Origin: Maribacter algarum (ex Lu et al. 2025) (nom. illeg.)
GTDB lineage: Bacteria; Bacteroidota; Bacteroidia; Flavobacteriales; Flavobacteriaceae
Reading direction: 5' to 3'
NCBI GenBank assembly: GCA_947495915.1
Contig: CANMAW010000004.1
Coordinates: forward strand, 248,001-312,000
Length of the DNA: 64,000 bases
The translations under genes and the position numbers were made by a program. Under the pieces are notes generated by a model. The model had not been told where the DNA came from. It searched no databases and saw nothing but the letters and a program-made list of their open reading frames with translations. Position 1 is the first letter of the stretch. Each line of letters starts with the position of its first letter. This document shows, in pieces, positions 9,437-18,642 of the stretch.

Positions 9437-11533
9437 ATGAGGGCGTTTTTTTTTCTTATTTTATTTTTATCAGCAGTAAACTGGATTAGCGCACAGAGCC
9501 CGATGCAGAAAGGGTTCACGCACTTAGAGAAAGGTGAATTTGAAGAAGCTGAAACCTTTTTTGAAAACTACTTATTAACCGATGCCGACAATAAAACCGC
9601 AAAGCTTTGTTATGGCCGAGCAGTAGGTTTGAGCGGCGAACCCGAAAAAGCTACACAATTGTTTACGGATTTATTACAATCGTACCCTAATGATTTCGAA
9701 GTGGCAATAAATTATAGTGAATCTTTTCTTTGGGCAAAAAAATATAAAGAAGCTAAACCATTATACGCTCAAATGTTGATTGATTTTCCTGGAAAGTTTG
9801 CAGCTGTACTTGGCTACGCAAACACGCTTAGTAATCTGAAAGAATATCAAGCAGCACTTGATGCTGTCGAAAAAGCGTTAGAAATAGACCCAGAAAATGC
9901 AAGTGCTAAAACTTCTAGAAAATTTATGCGTTTAGGCTTCGCGAATGAATATGTAAATAAGCAACAATATGAAACAGCAGAGAACATTTTAAAAGAAATT
10001 TTCATAGATTTTCCAGAAGACAAAGATGCGCTTATCAATTTAGCGAACTTGTACCTTATTGTTAAACGCGTCGAAGATGCTAAAACTACATACAAACGTT
10101 ACGCTACTACACCCAAAGATTCTATTACTGCTTTAAATGGAATTGCCCTAGCTGAACACATTGGAGAGAAAGATAAAATTGCTTTGGAAGTTGCATCATT
10201 TTCAAAATCTAAAGTAGGTGTGTTTGAAGACTTTGCATTAACAGAGAAAACCTACGACCGTTATATTCAGGCACTAATATGGAATAGCAAATTCAATGCG
10301 GCGAAAAGAATCATTGACAGTTTACAGATGCAGCATCCGAATAGAAACTGGATTCATGCTTTAAAAGCTACACACGGACTTTACACCGGAAACTCCAAAG
10401 CGAGTATCAAAAGTTATAATGCCATATTAAAAAATGACAGTGCTTCCTTCGATGGAAATTTAGGAAAAGCCAACGCTATGCTCGCAGCTGATCGAATCAT
10501 ACCTGCCTATCAAAATGCGTATAACACCCTAAAGTTTTATAAAGATCAAAAAGATGCCTTAGGTTTTATAGAAAAACTAAATTTAATGCACACACCAAGC
10601 GTTGAAGAGCATGTTGCCTATACTTTTGATAATGGTAATAATATTGCTTTTTTCACCAATACTACGGTTGATGTACCTTTTTCAACAAAATTCAGAACAA
10701 CGATTTCGTATTTTTTTAGAACAACAGAGAATGCTGTAACCATAAATAAAGCAACTTCTCATGTTTTGCTGGCTGGCTTACAATACAAGTTATTACCCAA
10801 AACCACATTAAAAGCGGTACTCGGACTCAATAATTCTCGTTTTATGACAGATGCCTATGTACAACCTGTTTTAGATATTAAATTAATGTTGCAACCTCTT
10901 AAAGTGCAAAATTTGTCATTGGGCTATCAAAGAGAAGTGCAAAATTTTAATGCCGAATTGATTGAAAGAGAAATTATTCAAAATCACTTTGGTCTTACCT
11001 ATAATTTAGGAACAAACTTCAATTTAGGCTGGTATACCCAGTTAATGCATACGCAACAAAGTGACGAAAATGCGAGAAACCTTTTATTTACTTCTTTATA
11101 CTATTCGCTTTCAAAAAAACCGGCAATAAAAATGGGGCTTAATTATCAGTATATCACCTTTAAAAATCAAGTGCCTACGATTTATTTTAGTCCTGAAACC
11201 TATCAAGCTGTAGAAGTTTTTGCAGATATACGTGGTGAAATCACCGAAAGAACAACTTATATGGCTAGTGCTGCAACAGGTTTTCAAAAAGTTGAAGAAG
11301 ACCCTTATACCAATATATTTAGAGCAGAAGCCGGTATTCAACACCAATTTTCAAAACGTCTAAGTGGTAATATTTATGGAAAACATAGTAACATTGCATC
11401 GGCAACAGCGGCCGGATTTCAGTTCACAGAAATAGGTTTAAAAGTTAAATGGATGTTTTTGCCCAAACCGTTGTTCTACAAACAGATTGATAAAATAGCC
11501 GAAAAGACTTTGACTTCAGAAGTTACGCAGTAA
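9437..11533 (+). CDS. TPR-repeat protein with C-terminal outer-membrane beta-barrel
   Basis: A signal peptide covers residues 1-19 (ends SAQ). Residues about 20-370 are tetratricopeptide repeats, with recurring A-x-x-x-Y/F-x-x-A patterns. From about 375 to 690 the sequence becomes alternating amphipathic strands ending in a barrel-like C-terminus. The layout (periplasmic TPR followed by an outer-membrane barrel) is that of exopolysaccharide export proteins such as PgaA, BcsC or YaiO-like proteins; sequence-level identity to one of them cannot be claimed. It stands alone on the plus strand between the glycosyltransferase and NO-signalling units, and could be the export channel for the glycan made by those genes. 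Confidence 0.75.
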   Translation: MRAFFFLILFLSAVNWISAQSPMQKGFTHLEKGEFEEAETFFENYLLTDADNKTAKLCYGRAVGLSGEPEKATQLFTDLLQSYPNDFEVAINYSESFLWAKKYKEAKPLYAQMLIDFPGKFAAVLGYANTLSNLKEYQAALDAVEKALEIDPENASAKTSRKFMRLGFANEYVNKQQYETAENILKEIFIDFPEDKDALINLANLYLIVKRVEDAKTTYKRYATTPKDSITALNGIALAEHIGEKDKIALEVASFSKSKVGVFEDFALTEKTYDRYIQALIWNSKFNAAKRIIDSLQMQHPNRNWIHALKATHGLYTGNSKASIKSYNAILKNDSASFDGNLGKANAMLAADRIIPAYQNAYNTLKFYKDQKDALGFIEKLNLMHTPSVEEHVAYTFDNGNNIAFFTNTTVDVPFSTKFRTTISYFFRTTENAVTINKATSHVLLAGLQYKLLPKTTLKAVLGLNNSRFMTDAYVQPVLDIKLMLQPLKVQNLSLGYQREVQNFNAELIEREIIQNHFGLTYNLGTNFNLGWYTQLMHTQQSDENARNLLFTSLYYSLSKKPAIKMGLNYQYITFKNQVPTIYFSPETYQAVEVFADIRGEITERTTYMASAATGFQKVEEDPYTNIFRAEAGIQHQFSKRLSGNIYGKHSNIASATAAGFQFTEIGLKVKWMFLPKPLFYKQIDKIAEKTLTSEVTQ

Positions 11534-11561
11534 CACTGTTCATAGCTTTGGCTAATTTGAA

Positions 11562-11600
11562 GCAAAAAAAACAACCACACGTAAAAGTGAAGTTGTTTTA
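11562..11600. terminator. Probable bidirectional terminator
   Basis: A hairpin pairs AACAACcaCAC (11570-11580) with GTGaaGTTGTT (11587-11597) around a 6-nt loop, with an A-run before it and a T-rich stretch after it. It follows the TPR/barrel gene, and read on minus it would also stop transcripts leaving the small ORF at 11663. Confidence 0.6.
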
Positions 11601-11662
11601 ATTAATTTCAGTTTCCCGAACCCAAATTTACAAAGAAACTGACTGGGGTTTGAGCCCTTTTT

Positions 11663-11776
11663 TTAAAGTAAACCAGCAATGGAGAAAGCTACTCCAACAA
11701 CAACGGTACTTATAACAGTTTTAAGTCCGGTTACTAATGCTTTTAAAGTGAATAACAATAAAAATGTAGTTTTCAT
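11663..11776 (-). CDS. Putative 37-residue membrane microprotein
   Basis: An ATG at 11776 opens a 37-codon frame ending in TAA at 11663. The product begins with Met-Lys-Thr-Thr, then a leucine/phenylalanine-rich stretch, a short Lys/Thr-containing middle and a second hydrophobic run ending Gly-Leu-Leu, so it should sit in a membrane. It lies in the 377-nt gap below the LytTR regulator gene, on the same strand and 134 nt downstream of that gene's stop, and is followed by the hairpin at 11570-11597. No family is recognised. Chance cannot be excluded at this length. Confidence 0.35.
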   Translation of the reverse strand: MKTTFLLLFTLKALVTGLKTVISTVVVGVAFSIAGLL

Positions 11777-11910
11777 AGTATATGTTTTTAAGGGATTAGT
11801 AGATCTTTTGTACACTCCAAAATTAAAACAAAACCACATGCGCCAAGAGACATATTAGATGGTTAACCTATTACTGTAGACGAATGATAAATTAGTTGGG
11901 AAGAAGGAAT

Positions 11911-12621
11911 TTATAATAAATTTAATCGTCGCATTAGTTCAGGGCGATTAGAACGACTAATAGGGATGACACTTTTTTCAATTAAAACACTATTATCTTC
12001 GATATCGATTATTTTAGTGAAATTGATAATGAAAGAACGATGTATTTGCAAGAATATGTTTTCAGGAAGTTTCTCTTTTATCTTTTTTAAGGTAGTATGC
12101 ACCCGATAATTCTGATTAATCGTTTTTATGTCGATATAATCACCTTTGGCTTCAACCATTAGAATTTCTGCAAGTTTAAGTTTGATTAACCTTCGATCAA
12201 TATTTATATATAAATCACGGTCATTGTCAATACTAGCTTCTTTATTATGAGTAAGTACAGGTCTCTTAAATGAAGAGGCTTTAATTTTTTGAATACATTT
12301 TGTAAAACGCTCAGCGGTAATTGGTTTCACCAAATAATCAACAATTGCCTCGTACTCATATGCTGCAATAGCAAAATCAGTGTCTGAGGTCGTCATGACA
12401 ATTTTTGGTGGATTCTTAATTGTTTCTACCAAATCTATACCTGTGAAACCAGGCATATGAATATCGAGAAATATCAAGTCAATGTCTTGCTGATTAAGAA
12501 ACTTAATAGCCTCAATCGCATTGTCAAATTCTTGTATCACATCTAATTCGGGGGTATTAGCGCATAACTGTTTTACAATAGCTCGAGCAGATAGTTCGTC
12601 ATCAATAATGATACAATTCAT
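11911..12621 (-). CDS. LytTR-family response regulator
   Basis: The 236-residue protein has a receiver at 1-120 with the acidic pair Asp7-Asp8, phospho-acceptor Asp53 in FLDIHMPG and a conserved Lys-Pro (VKPI) near 107. Residues about 135-236 are a LytTR DNA-binding domain (pattern ILMVEAKGDYIDI, then LQIHRSFIINFTKI). It should bind direct repeats upstream of target genes when phosphorylated. It is the last gene of the H-NOX/FIST operon, 2 nt after the Hpt gene, and is therefore the likely transcriptional output of that relay. Its targets are unknown; the neighbouring glycan-export genes are candidates. Confidence 0.92.
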   Translation of the reverse strand: MNCIIIDDELSARAIVKQLCANTPELDVIQEFDNAIEAIKFLNQQDIDLIFLDIHMPGFTGIDLVETIKNPPKIVMTTSDTDFAIAAYEYEAIVDYLVKPITAERFTKCIQKIKASSFKRPVLTHNKEASIDNDRDLYINIDRRLIKLKLAEILMVEAKGDYIDIKTINQNYRVHTTLKKIKEKLPENIFLQIHRSFIINFTKIIDIEDNSVLIEKSVIPISRSNRPELMRRLNLL

Positions 12622-12623
12622 TT

Positions 12624-12941
12624 TTAAATACTTTTCAAGAAACCGTCAATTATTTCTAAAATCTCTAAGAATTCTTCGTGTAATTTATCACTACCGGCCC
12701 GTAATTCTTCTTCATAGGTTACAGCAAAATGGTAACTATCTTCCAATCCTAAAATATTGAATTTATGTTTCAATTTGTGCACATTTAAAGATGCTTCCAT
12801 TTGTGCTTTGGCAGCAATATTTTCTAAATATTCTGACTTTTCATCTGGAAATTCATCCTTTAAAATCGAGATGAAATTTTGTTTAAAGGCTTCATCGTCA
12901 CCAGAAAGCTCTTCTATGTACTTTAAATTTGGTGTTATCAT
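12624..12941 (-). CDS. Histidine phosphotransfer (Hpt) protein
   Basis: This 105-residue all-helical protein carries the Hpt signature at residues 55-65: His55-Lys-Leu-Lys-His-Lys-Phe-Asn-Ile-Leu-Gly. His55 is the expected phospho-acceptor. Length and layout fit a stand-alone Hpt module that passes phosphate between a kinase and a receiver. It sits 3 nt after a histidine kinase gene and 2 nt before the LytTR regulator, so its likely partners are encoded next to it. Known NosP and H-NOX pathways also use Hpt proteins, which supports the reading of the operon. Confidence 0.85.
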   Translation of the reverse strand: MITPNLKYIEELSGDDEAFKQNFISILKDEFPDEKSEYLENIAAKAQMEASLNVHKLKHKFNILGLEDSYHFAVTYEEELRAGSDKLHEEFLEILEIIDGFLKSI

Positions 12942-12944
12942 AAT

Positions 12945-14003
12945 CTATTTTTTTATAGTAAAAAAGAAGTTTGCTCCTTCACCTACTTCAGATTCAAGCC
13001 AAATTTCTCCTTTAAATGAGTTTACAATTTTTTTTACCAAAGCCAAACCAATACCGGTGGCTTTAAAATCATTTTCTAATTTTTTAAACATTTTAAAAAT
13101 ATCATCTTGATACTTTTTTGCGATGCCTTTTCCGTTGTCTTTAATACTGAATTGCCAGTGCGATGGGGTTTCTGTTGCAGCAATTTGAATTAAGCCCTGA
13201 GGGTTACTTTCTGTAGCACTGATTGCATTATCTATTAGGTTTTTAAACAATTGTTCAAGTTTGTATTTACCTATAAACAAGTTGGGAAGAGGTTTTATCA
13301 GTTCTATTTGAACATTTTCTGGAACGTATAACGTTTTTAGCAAATCAGGAATTAGATGCTCTAAGTCTAAAATCACCTTTTTCTCTTTCATATTACTAAT
13401 GGTAGCATGCGCTAAAATACCATCTACTAAAGCATCCATCTTTTCTAAATTCTCACTGATAAGACCACAATTTTCATTAGACATCTCTGAAAAATTATGA
13501 GCATCTTCTTCTTTAATACATCCTATTAAAAAATTGATATTTCGCATAGGAGATTTTAAATCATGAGATACCATATGAGCATAATTGTTCAAAGCTTCAT
13601 TTCGATCTTCTAAATTATTAAGCAACATGTCTTTTTCTTCAGACATCTTTTTAATTTTAAATGATTGCTTTTCTAATTTTTCAGCTAATGCCAGCGGATC
13701 AAATGATGCTTCATTTAAATTAGTCTTGCCCTTTTCTTCTTTAGTATTTGAATTAAGAGTTGAAATTGACCGTTCAAGCGATTCTATAATTTTTTGTTGT
13801 TCTACTGCTGTATTTCTTAAATTTTCATTTGCCTCAGATAGCTCTTGTGAACTAAGTACGGTTGACCGTTGAACAAGTTCAAGCTTTGAATCATTATCGG
13901 CATACGAACGGCTAATTGCTTCTAACAAATCATTAAGCGCAGCTTCGCCAACCCATTCTGGGGGTAAAAACTTCTTTATTTGTCTAGCAAGCAACTTGTG
14001 CAT
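12945..14003 (-). CDS. Soluble histidine kinase, NosP partner candidate
   Basis: The 352-residue protein has no membrane segment. Residues about 45-135 form a coiled coil. The HisKA domain carries phospho-acceptor His147 in VSHDLKSP, and the C-terminal HATPase has NLIDNAISA (N box), DNGKGI and GIGLALVKKI. There is no sensor domain of its own, so input must come from a partner. Its start overlaps the FIST gene stop by 1 nt, which points to the FIST protein as that partner, as in NosP systems. It would feed the Hpt protein encoded 3 nt downstream. Confidence 0.9.
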   Translation of the reverse strand: MHKLLARQIKKFLPPEWVGEAALNDLLEAISRSYADNDSKLELVQRSTVLSSQELSEANENLRNTAVEQQKIIESLERSISTLNSNTKEEKGKTNLNEASFDPLALAEKLEKQSFKIKKMSEEKDMLLNNLEDRNEALNNYAHMVSHDLKSPMRNINFLIGCIKEEDAHNFSEMSNENCGLISENLEKMDALVDGILAHATISNMKEKKVILDLEHLIPDLLKTLYVPENVQIELIKPLPNLFIGKYKLEQLFKNLIDNAISATESNPQGLIQIAATETPSHWQFSIKDNGKGIAKKYQDDIFKMFKKLENDFKATGIGLALVKKIVNSFKGEIWLESEVGEGANFFFTIKK

Positions 14004-15136
14004 TATTCGCTTAATAAGGTTAATGTCATTGTTTGATTATGCAGTTTACACTCTTTTTGACCTGCAAACGGAGCCATTTCTCCGTAAGAATAAAATCCTA
14101 CCATTTTTGAATGTTCACCGATACTATTTCTAACTTCTTCTACTTCTTCTTCAGTTCGCTGATCCATAACCAGTTTTCTACCAACACAACTTACTAGAAG
14201 TGCCAATTCAGGTTCTTTTTTTCTATCTCTCATTGCGTATTCGCCCGCAACTGCAGCACCCTCGGCTATGTCATCTACTGTTGACATCATCAATTGAACT
14301 TTTGAACCAACAGGTACATCACCTGCTAAGACCATGGCATTATTTTCTTCATCAATGGCTAAAATTGTTCGAACGAGAACTTCTTTACTGTCTGGTTTGT
14401 GAACACTTAACGGATATAAAAGTGCAGCCTCTGGTAAGCCCTTAGCCCGCTCACCTAAATATTGTTTATATAAATCTAATGCGGGCTTATTGTCAAGCTC
14501 ATACAAGATATTATTCTTTGACTTTGTTATAGTACGGTGCGGGCCGAAACCCGTCCAACCGCCATAATTAGCGCTTGTAATTTCTAAAGTATCACCATAA
14601 AAACCAATACATATAATTTCTCCTTCTTTTGGTTTTTCGTTGTATGACGCCAAGGTTCTTTCAAAACGTGCGTCATCACCACAGAGACCTCCTGAAATAC
14701 TCACTTTTTCATTTAATCTTGTTTCCAGTCCTTTTATTAAGCCACTACCATTAACATTGGTTCCTTCAGAAATAATGAAGGTATGTTTCAAATTCTTTGT
14801 AGGTAAGGTTTCAATGAGATTTTCACCTAGTTCTTCAACATCCATATCAAAGTTCTTCATGTTTTCACGAACAACTTCAAAACTGCTCTTTTCGAATTCA
14901 ATAGCTGTAAGAACTATACTTTCTTCATAAACCCTACTTTCAATAATTTCACCCGAGGTCGTACCGAAAACCAAATGCCCATCAGGATATAGTTCACGAA
15001 TTTCATCGTATATATTGTCTGCTTCTAATGCATATCTATTTCCGAAAATTAATACTAATGGATTTTTTAGTGATTCTTGTTCTTGAAAAAATTTCCAAAC
15101 TCCGTTTTTTTCTTTTATGCCTTGCTGTATTTTCAT
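14003..15136 (-). CDS. nosP: FIST-domain sensor protein (NosP-like)
   Basis: The 377-residue protein is FIST_N followed by FIST_C over its whole length. Hallmarks are the early GNRYALEADN/FGTTSGEI region, SGGLCGDDARF near the middle, and the C-terminal GFYSYGEMAPF...CKLHNQTMTLTLL signature. FIST proteins in Pseudomonas, Vibrio and others have been described as haem-based nitric-oxide sensors (NosP) that control a co-encoded histidine kinase; other FIST proteins may bind small ligands instead. Here it lies between two histidine kinase genes, overlapping one by 1 nt and separated from the other by 1 nt, within the H-NOX operon. The gene name rests on context and family, not on a demonstrated haem ligand. 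Confidence 0.8.
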   Translation of the reverse strand: MKIQQGIKEKNGVWKFFQEQESLKNPLVLIFGNRYALEADNIYDEIRELYPDGHLVFGTTSGEIIESRVYEESIVLTAIEFEKSSFEVVRENMKNFDMDVEELGENLIETLPTKNLKHTFIISEGTNVNGSGLIKGLETRLNEKVSISGGLCGDDARFERTLASYNEKPKEGEIICIGFYGDTLEITSANYGGWTGFGPHRTITKSKNNILYELDNKPALDLYKQYLGERAKGLPEAALLYPLSVHKPDSKEVLVRTILAIDEENNAMVLAGDVPVGSKVQLMMSTVDDIAEGAAVAGEYAMRDRKKEPELALLVSCVGRKLVMDQRTEEEVEEVRNSIGEHSKMVGFYSYGEMAPFAGQKECKLHNQTMTLTLLSE

Positions 15137-15137
15137 C

Positions 15138-16730
15138 TTATTTTTTTAAAGTGAAAAAGAATGTTGTTCCAACTCCGACCTCACTTTCGAGCCAAACAGC
15201 ACCTTCATGTAAATCAATAATCTTTTTTACTATCGATAAGCCGATACCTGTAGATCTTTCTTTATTACCTACTGATTGAAAGATTTTAAATATTTTTTCA
15301 TGGTATTCTTTTGGAATTCCAACACCATTATCTTCAATACTGAATTGCCAATGTTCGTCTAATTCTACACAATCAATATTAACCTCTCCTACTTCATTCT
15401 CAATATGTACTACAGCATTACTCAAGAAATTTTGAAATAATTGGTGAATTTTAGTCTTATCTGCGAGAATGGTTGGTAGTTTTTTAATAACCTTTACTTC
15501 TACGTGATCAGGTATGTAAATAATATCAGTAATTTCTTTAATGACTTCGTTAATGTCTACTTCCGACGTTGTGATAGTATCACTACTTACCGTTGAATAT
15601 TTGAGAATGCCATCGATCAGCTTATCCATCGCTTCCACTTTTTCTTGCATCATTTGCAATTGCGCTACCCCATTTTCATCTAAAACGGTTTTATAATCTT
15701 CATAAAGCCAAGTCGACAATGCACTAATACTTCGTAGGGGAGACTTTAAATCGTGAGATACGATGTGGGCATATTCTTGAAGGCCTTTATTACTTGCTTC
15801 TAATTCAGCCAACAATTCTTCTTTCTGAATTTCAAGATCGCGCTCAATACTAATATCTTCAATCATTGCTACTTGGTATTTAACCACTCCTTCAGCATTT
15901 TTAAATGCGTTAACTGAAGTTTTTGCCCACAACGTAGACCCATCTTTTCGAATGTACTTTTTATTGATAACAAAATGATCGAGTTCACCAAGGTTCATTT
16001 GACTTATTAGGTCCATAGATTTATTGGTGTCTTCAGCCGTAGAAATATTTTCTATATGCATGTTTTTAAGATCACTCTCTGTATAACCTATTAAGCTTTG
16101 AAAGGTTTTATTTGACTTAACTATTCTGCCATTTACAGTTAGTACAATTCCTAAGGGAGAATTTTGAACAATGATATCGAGCTCTTTTTTTTGAGCAGCC
16201 AATAATTGTTTAATTTCCATTTCTTGAGTGATATCTCGAATAATACCCTGAGCAGCAATAGGGTTACGGTGCTTATCATAAATCAAACTACTATTTACTT
16301 GAATAAATTTTTCTGATTTATCCTTAACGAATATTTTAGACCTATAATTTTTAAGGGTTCCTACTTCAAATAAGCTTTTAACTGATTCTTTGGTATATTC
16401 CATAAAATCAGGATGAATTAAACCGGTTAGATTTACATTTTCTTTGTCAGAATCATACCCTAAAAATTCGACCGCTGAAGCGTTCATTTTAATGATATTA
16501 AATTGTAAATCCATTACCACATATGGATCTACTATGTTGACAAAAACCCCATCTAGTTCTGTGGTTTTTTCATTCAACAGACTTTGTAACCTAGCGTTTG
16601 AGCTTTCGAGATGTTTACTGACATCGTAAAGCTCCTTAGATTTTTCTTCTAAGATTTTTTCGGCTTGGTTACGTGCTTTTTTTTGACGTTCTAAAGCCTT
16701 TTTAAGTAAGAGTACCTCTTTACTTTCCAT
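15138..16730 (-). CDS. PAS-PAS histidine kinase, H-NOX partner candidate
   Basis: The 530-residue soluble kinase begins with a coiled coil (about 5-55), followed by PAS domains at about 60-170 and 183-297. HisKA carries His326 in VSHDLKSPLRS, and HATPase has DNGVGIP and STGIGLSIVKKI. No membrane segment is present. Its start overlaps the H-NOX gene by 11 nt, so the two are translationally coupled. H-NOX proteins typically inhibit such a kinase when NO is bound. It is followed at 1 nt by the FIST gene. Its C-terminal region resembles that of the other operon kinase, so the two kinases may have arisen by duplication. Confidence 0.9.
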   Translation of the reverse strand: MESKEVLLLKKALERQKKARNQAEKILEEKSKELYDVSKHLESSNARLQSLLNEKTTELDGVFVNIVDPYVVMDLQFNIIKMNASAVEFLGYDSDKENVNLTGLIHPDFMEYTKESVKSLFEVGTLKNYRSKIFVKDKSEKFIQVNSSLIYDKHRNPIAAQGIIRDITQEMEIKQLLAAQKKELDIIVQNSPLGIVLTVNGRIVKSNKTFQSLIGYTESDLKNMHIENISTAEDTNKSMDLISQMNLGELDHFVINKKYIRKDGSTLWAKTSVNAFKNAEGVVKYQVAMIEDISIERDLEIQKEELLAELEASNKGLQEYAHIVSHDLKSPLRSISALSTWLYEDYKTVLDENGVAQLQMMQEKVEAMDKLIDGILKYSTVSSDTITTSEVDINEVIKEITDIIYIPDHVEVKVIKKLPTILADKTKIHQLFQNFLSNAVVHIENEVGEVNIDCVELDEHWQFSIEDNGVGIPKEYHEKIFKIFQSVGNKERSTGIGLSIVKKIIDLHEGAVWLESEVGVGTTFFFTLKK

Positions 16731-17265
16731 TTTGTACTACATCAAATTTTACTTCAGAACCATCTTCCTTTAATAGTTCATACGAAATAACTGCACTACT
16801 ATTAAAGTGTTCAAATGTTTTTTCTATAAGCCCGTGTGCTAATCTGTAAAGGCCTCTTGAAGATGAATAGATCATAGAAATAGACGTATCAGTCTTTTCT
16901 AAAATTTTAAATGTTGGAAGCTCTGCATCTGGGTAGAGCTTTTTTACATGAACATGAATGTGATCTTCAATGGAATAAAGCATTGACAGTGGGGAACTGT
17001 AACTTTTAATAACTTCAGGGTGCGCTTGGCCAAGACTATTAAACAGATATAAGCCAAACGTATATATTAAATCATCAACTGGTAGATTAACTTCACTACT
17101 AAGCGAAGTAATTAAACTTACCATTTCATTAAAATCATAAGTACCTACCGAAGTATAAATACCTTCAGAGGGTAAGTTTGAATTTTCAATGATATTATCA
17201 GCGATCTCAAGTCCGAAAGAACTCTCAACCATTTCCAAAAACTCGGTAAAAACAATGCCCTTCAT
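16720..17265 (-). CDS. H-NOX haem nitric-oxide/oxygen sensor
   Basis: The 181-residue protein matches the HNOB/H-NOX family in length and order. The proximal haem ligand is expected at His104 in the HIHVHVKKLYPDAELP stretch. The family's YxSxR haem-propionate motif is present as Tyr133-Ser-Ser135-Ser-Arg137. There is no obvious distal-pocket tyrosine that would indicate oxygen binding, though this needs alignment. It should bind NO in the cytoplasm and control the kinase whose gene overlaps by 11 nt. It follows a single-domain receiver gene by 77 nt. Confidence 0.9.
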   Translation of the reverse strand: MKGIVFTEFLEMVESSFGLEIADNIIENSNLPSEGIYTSVGTYDFNEMVSLITSLSSEVNLPVDDLIYTFGLYLFNSLGQAHPEVIKSYSSPLSMLYSIEDHIHVHVKKLYPDAELPTFKILEKTDTSISMIYSSSRGLYRLAHGLIEKTFEHFNSSAVISYELLKEDGSEVKFDVVQNGK

Positions 17266-17342
17266 TTGATAGTGATTTTAAAACAAATGTAGGAAATGTA
17301 TTACTTTGTGGTAAAAATTTGTTGTGAATTGGCGATTTATTG

Positions 17343-17744
17343 TTATACCTTAACTAGCTCACTTGTTTCCCAATATGCCAAAACTTTTTGAATCTTAGCC
17401 TCGTAATCCTCATATTTTAAGGGCTTTATAATATATCCAGCAATACCAACTCTATAACATTCTAACAAATCTGCTCTATTTTCAGATGTTGTCAAAATTA
17501 TTGTAGGAATATACTTCATTACCTCATCGGCTTTCAAAATTTTCAAAAATTCAATGCCACTCATTCTAGGCATGTTAAGATCTAAAAGAATAATATCAGG
17601 TAAATCAGCATCAGTTTTTAGAAATTCTATGGCTTCTTCTCCATTTTTAGCTTCTGTGATATCGTGCTTACTTTGCAATTTTGAAACCGTGCGCTTAAGC
17701 TTCATGGTTTCAATCATATCATCTTCAATAAATAAAATATTCAT
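17343..17744 (-). CDS. Single-domain response regulator (CheY-like)
   Basis: The 133-residue protein is one receiver domain with Glu7-Asp8-Asp9, phospho-acceptor Asp55 in LLDLNMPR, Thr-Ser near 86-88 and Lys-Pro near 109. There is no output domain. Such proteins act as phosphate sinks or by protein-protein contact. It is the first gene of the minus-strand signalling cluster, 77 nt above the H-NOX gene, and could compete with the LytTR regulator for phosphate from the Hpt protein. That role is inferred from context. Confidence 0.88.
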   Translation of the reverse strand: MNILFIEDDMIETMKLKRTVSKLQSKHDITEAKNGEEAIEFLKTDADLPDIILLDLNMPRMSGIEFLKILKADEVMKYIPTIILTTSENRADLLECYRVGIAGYIIKPLKYEDYEAKIQKVLAYWETSELVKV

Positions 17745-18011
17745 AACGTCGAGGTTTAATTGTGCGACAATATTCTTAAATAACGAAGAAAATAAGAGAC
17801 AAGTGTAGACGAATGGTAAATTGGTGTAGGTGAGTTGCTTATTAAAGAGGTTAAGTTTTTTCTATTTATCAACAAAACATCGATATATAATACGCTGAAA
17901 TCACTTTTTAAATTCGTGTAAACAGGTATTAAAATATAAGTTAAAACTTCATAAAAAGTAAGAATAAGCTACGAAAAAAGCAATTAAATTGTTATAAATG
18001 AATTTCCAAGC

Positions 18012-18635
18012 TTACAATTCAAACATTAAATGACAAGCAACAAAACCGATTACGGAACATACAATTCCGATAAAAAACACATGGAATGAAACTCTTAATA
18101 GTTTAAATTTATCATCCATCACCTTTCCCAAATAATAGGTGTCTTTTGCTATTGTTTTATAAAGCTCATCGCCTTTATACATTAAACTTACAAGTTGTTC
18201 AGTATATACCTCTTCATTCAGAGCACTAAAATTACCGTAGAATAAAAGATTACTCGCACTTTTTTGACCATGCGAAAGCTCAGGACGAGTAGCAAATACG
18301 GCATAACCAATAGAAATAAGATTGGTAAGTAGCATCATTACGGCCGGAAAAATCAAATGTGGGTCCTCATCTAATTGTGTTAGTATAGTACCTATAATAA
18401 TAGAAAGAATAATCGCATTGATAGAAATTAAAATGTTCGATTTTCTATCTATCATTGTATTCAAAGTATATTGATTCTTAGAAACCAACCGAAACAAAGT
18501 TTCTGCACCACGTTCTGAGCGTGGTTCAACTTTTGACAACTTCTTTTTTAGAACCTTCAGTTTGTCTTTATCAATGCCCAATTCCTTTCGTAATTGCTTA
18601 TCAATTTCTTTTGCTTCCTCTTTGTCGTTATACAT
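18012..18635 (-). CDS. DUF5706/PycTM-like membrane protein
   Basis: A charged, helical N-terminus (about 1-55) precedes the pattern NTMIDRKSNILISINAIILSI, characteristic of the DUF5706 family. That family includes the transmembrane effectors of the cyclic-pyrimidine (Pycsar) anti-phage system. Membrane segments lie at about 67-86, 93-115 and 182-204. No pyrimidine cyclase gene is adjacent. It is the last gene of a tight five-gene minus-strand operon, 7 nt after the YjeF_N gene, so a housekeeping role is as likely as defence. Many flavobacteria carry related HD-DUF5706 proteins; here the HD part is absent. Confidence 0.65.
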   Translation of the reverse strand: MYNDKEEAKEIDKQLRKELGIDKDKLKVLKKKLSKVEPRSERGAETLFRLVSKNQYTLNTMIDRKSNILISINAIILSIIIGTILTQLDEDPHLIFPAVMMLLTNLISIGYAVFATRPELSHGQKSASNLLFYGNFSALNEEVYTEQLVSLMYKGDELYKTIAKDTYYLGKVMDDKFKLLRVSFHVFFIGIVCSVIGFVACHLMFEL

Positions 18636-18642
18636 ATTTAGT

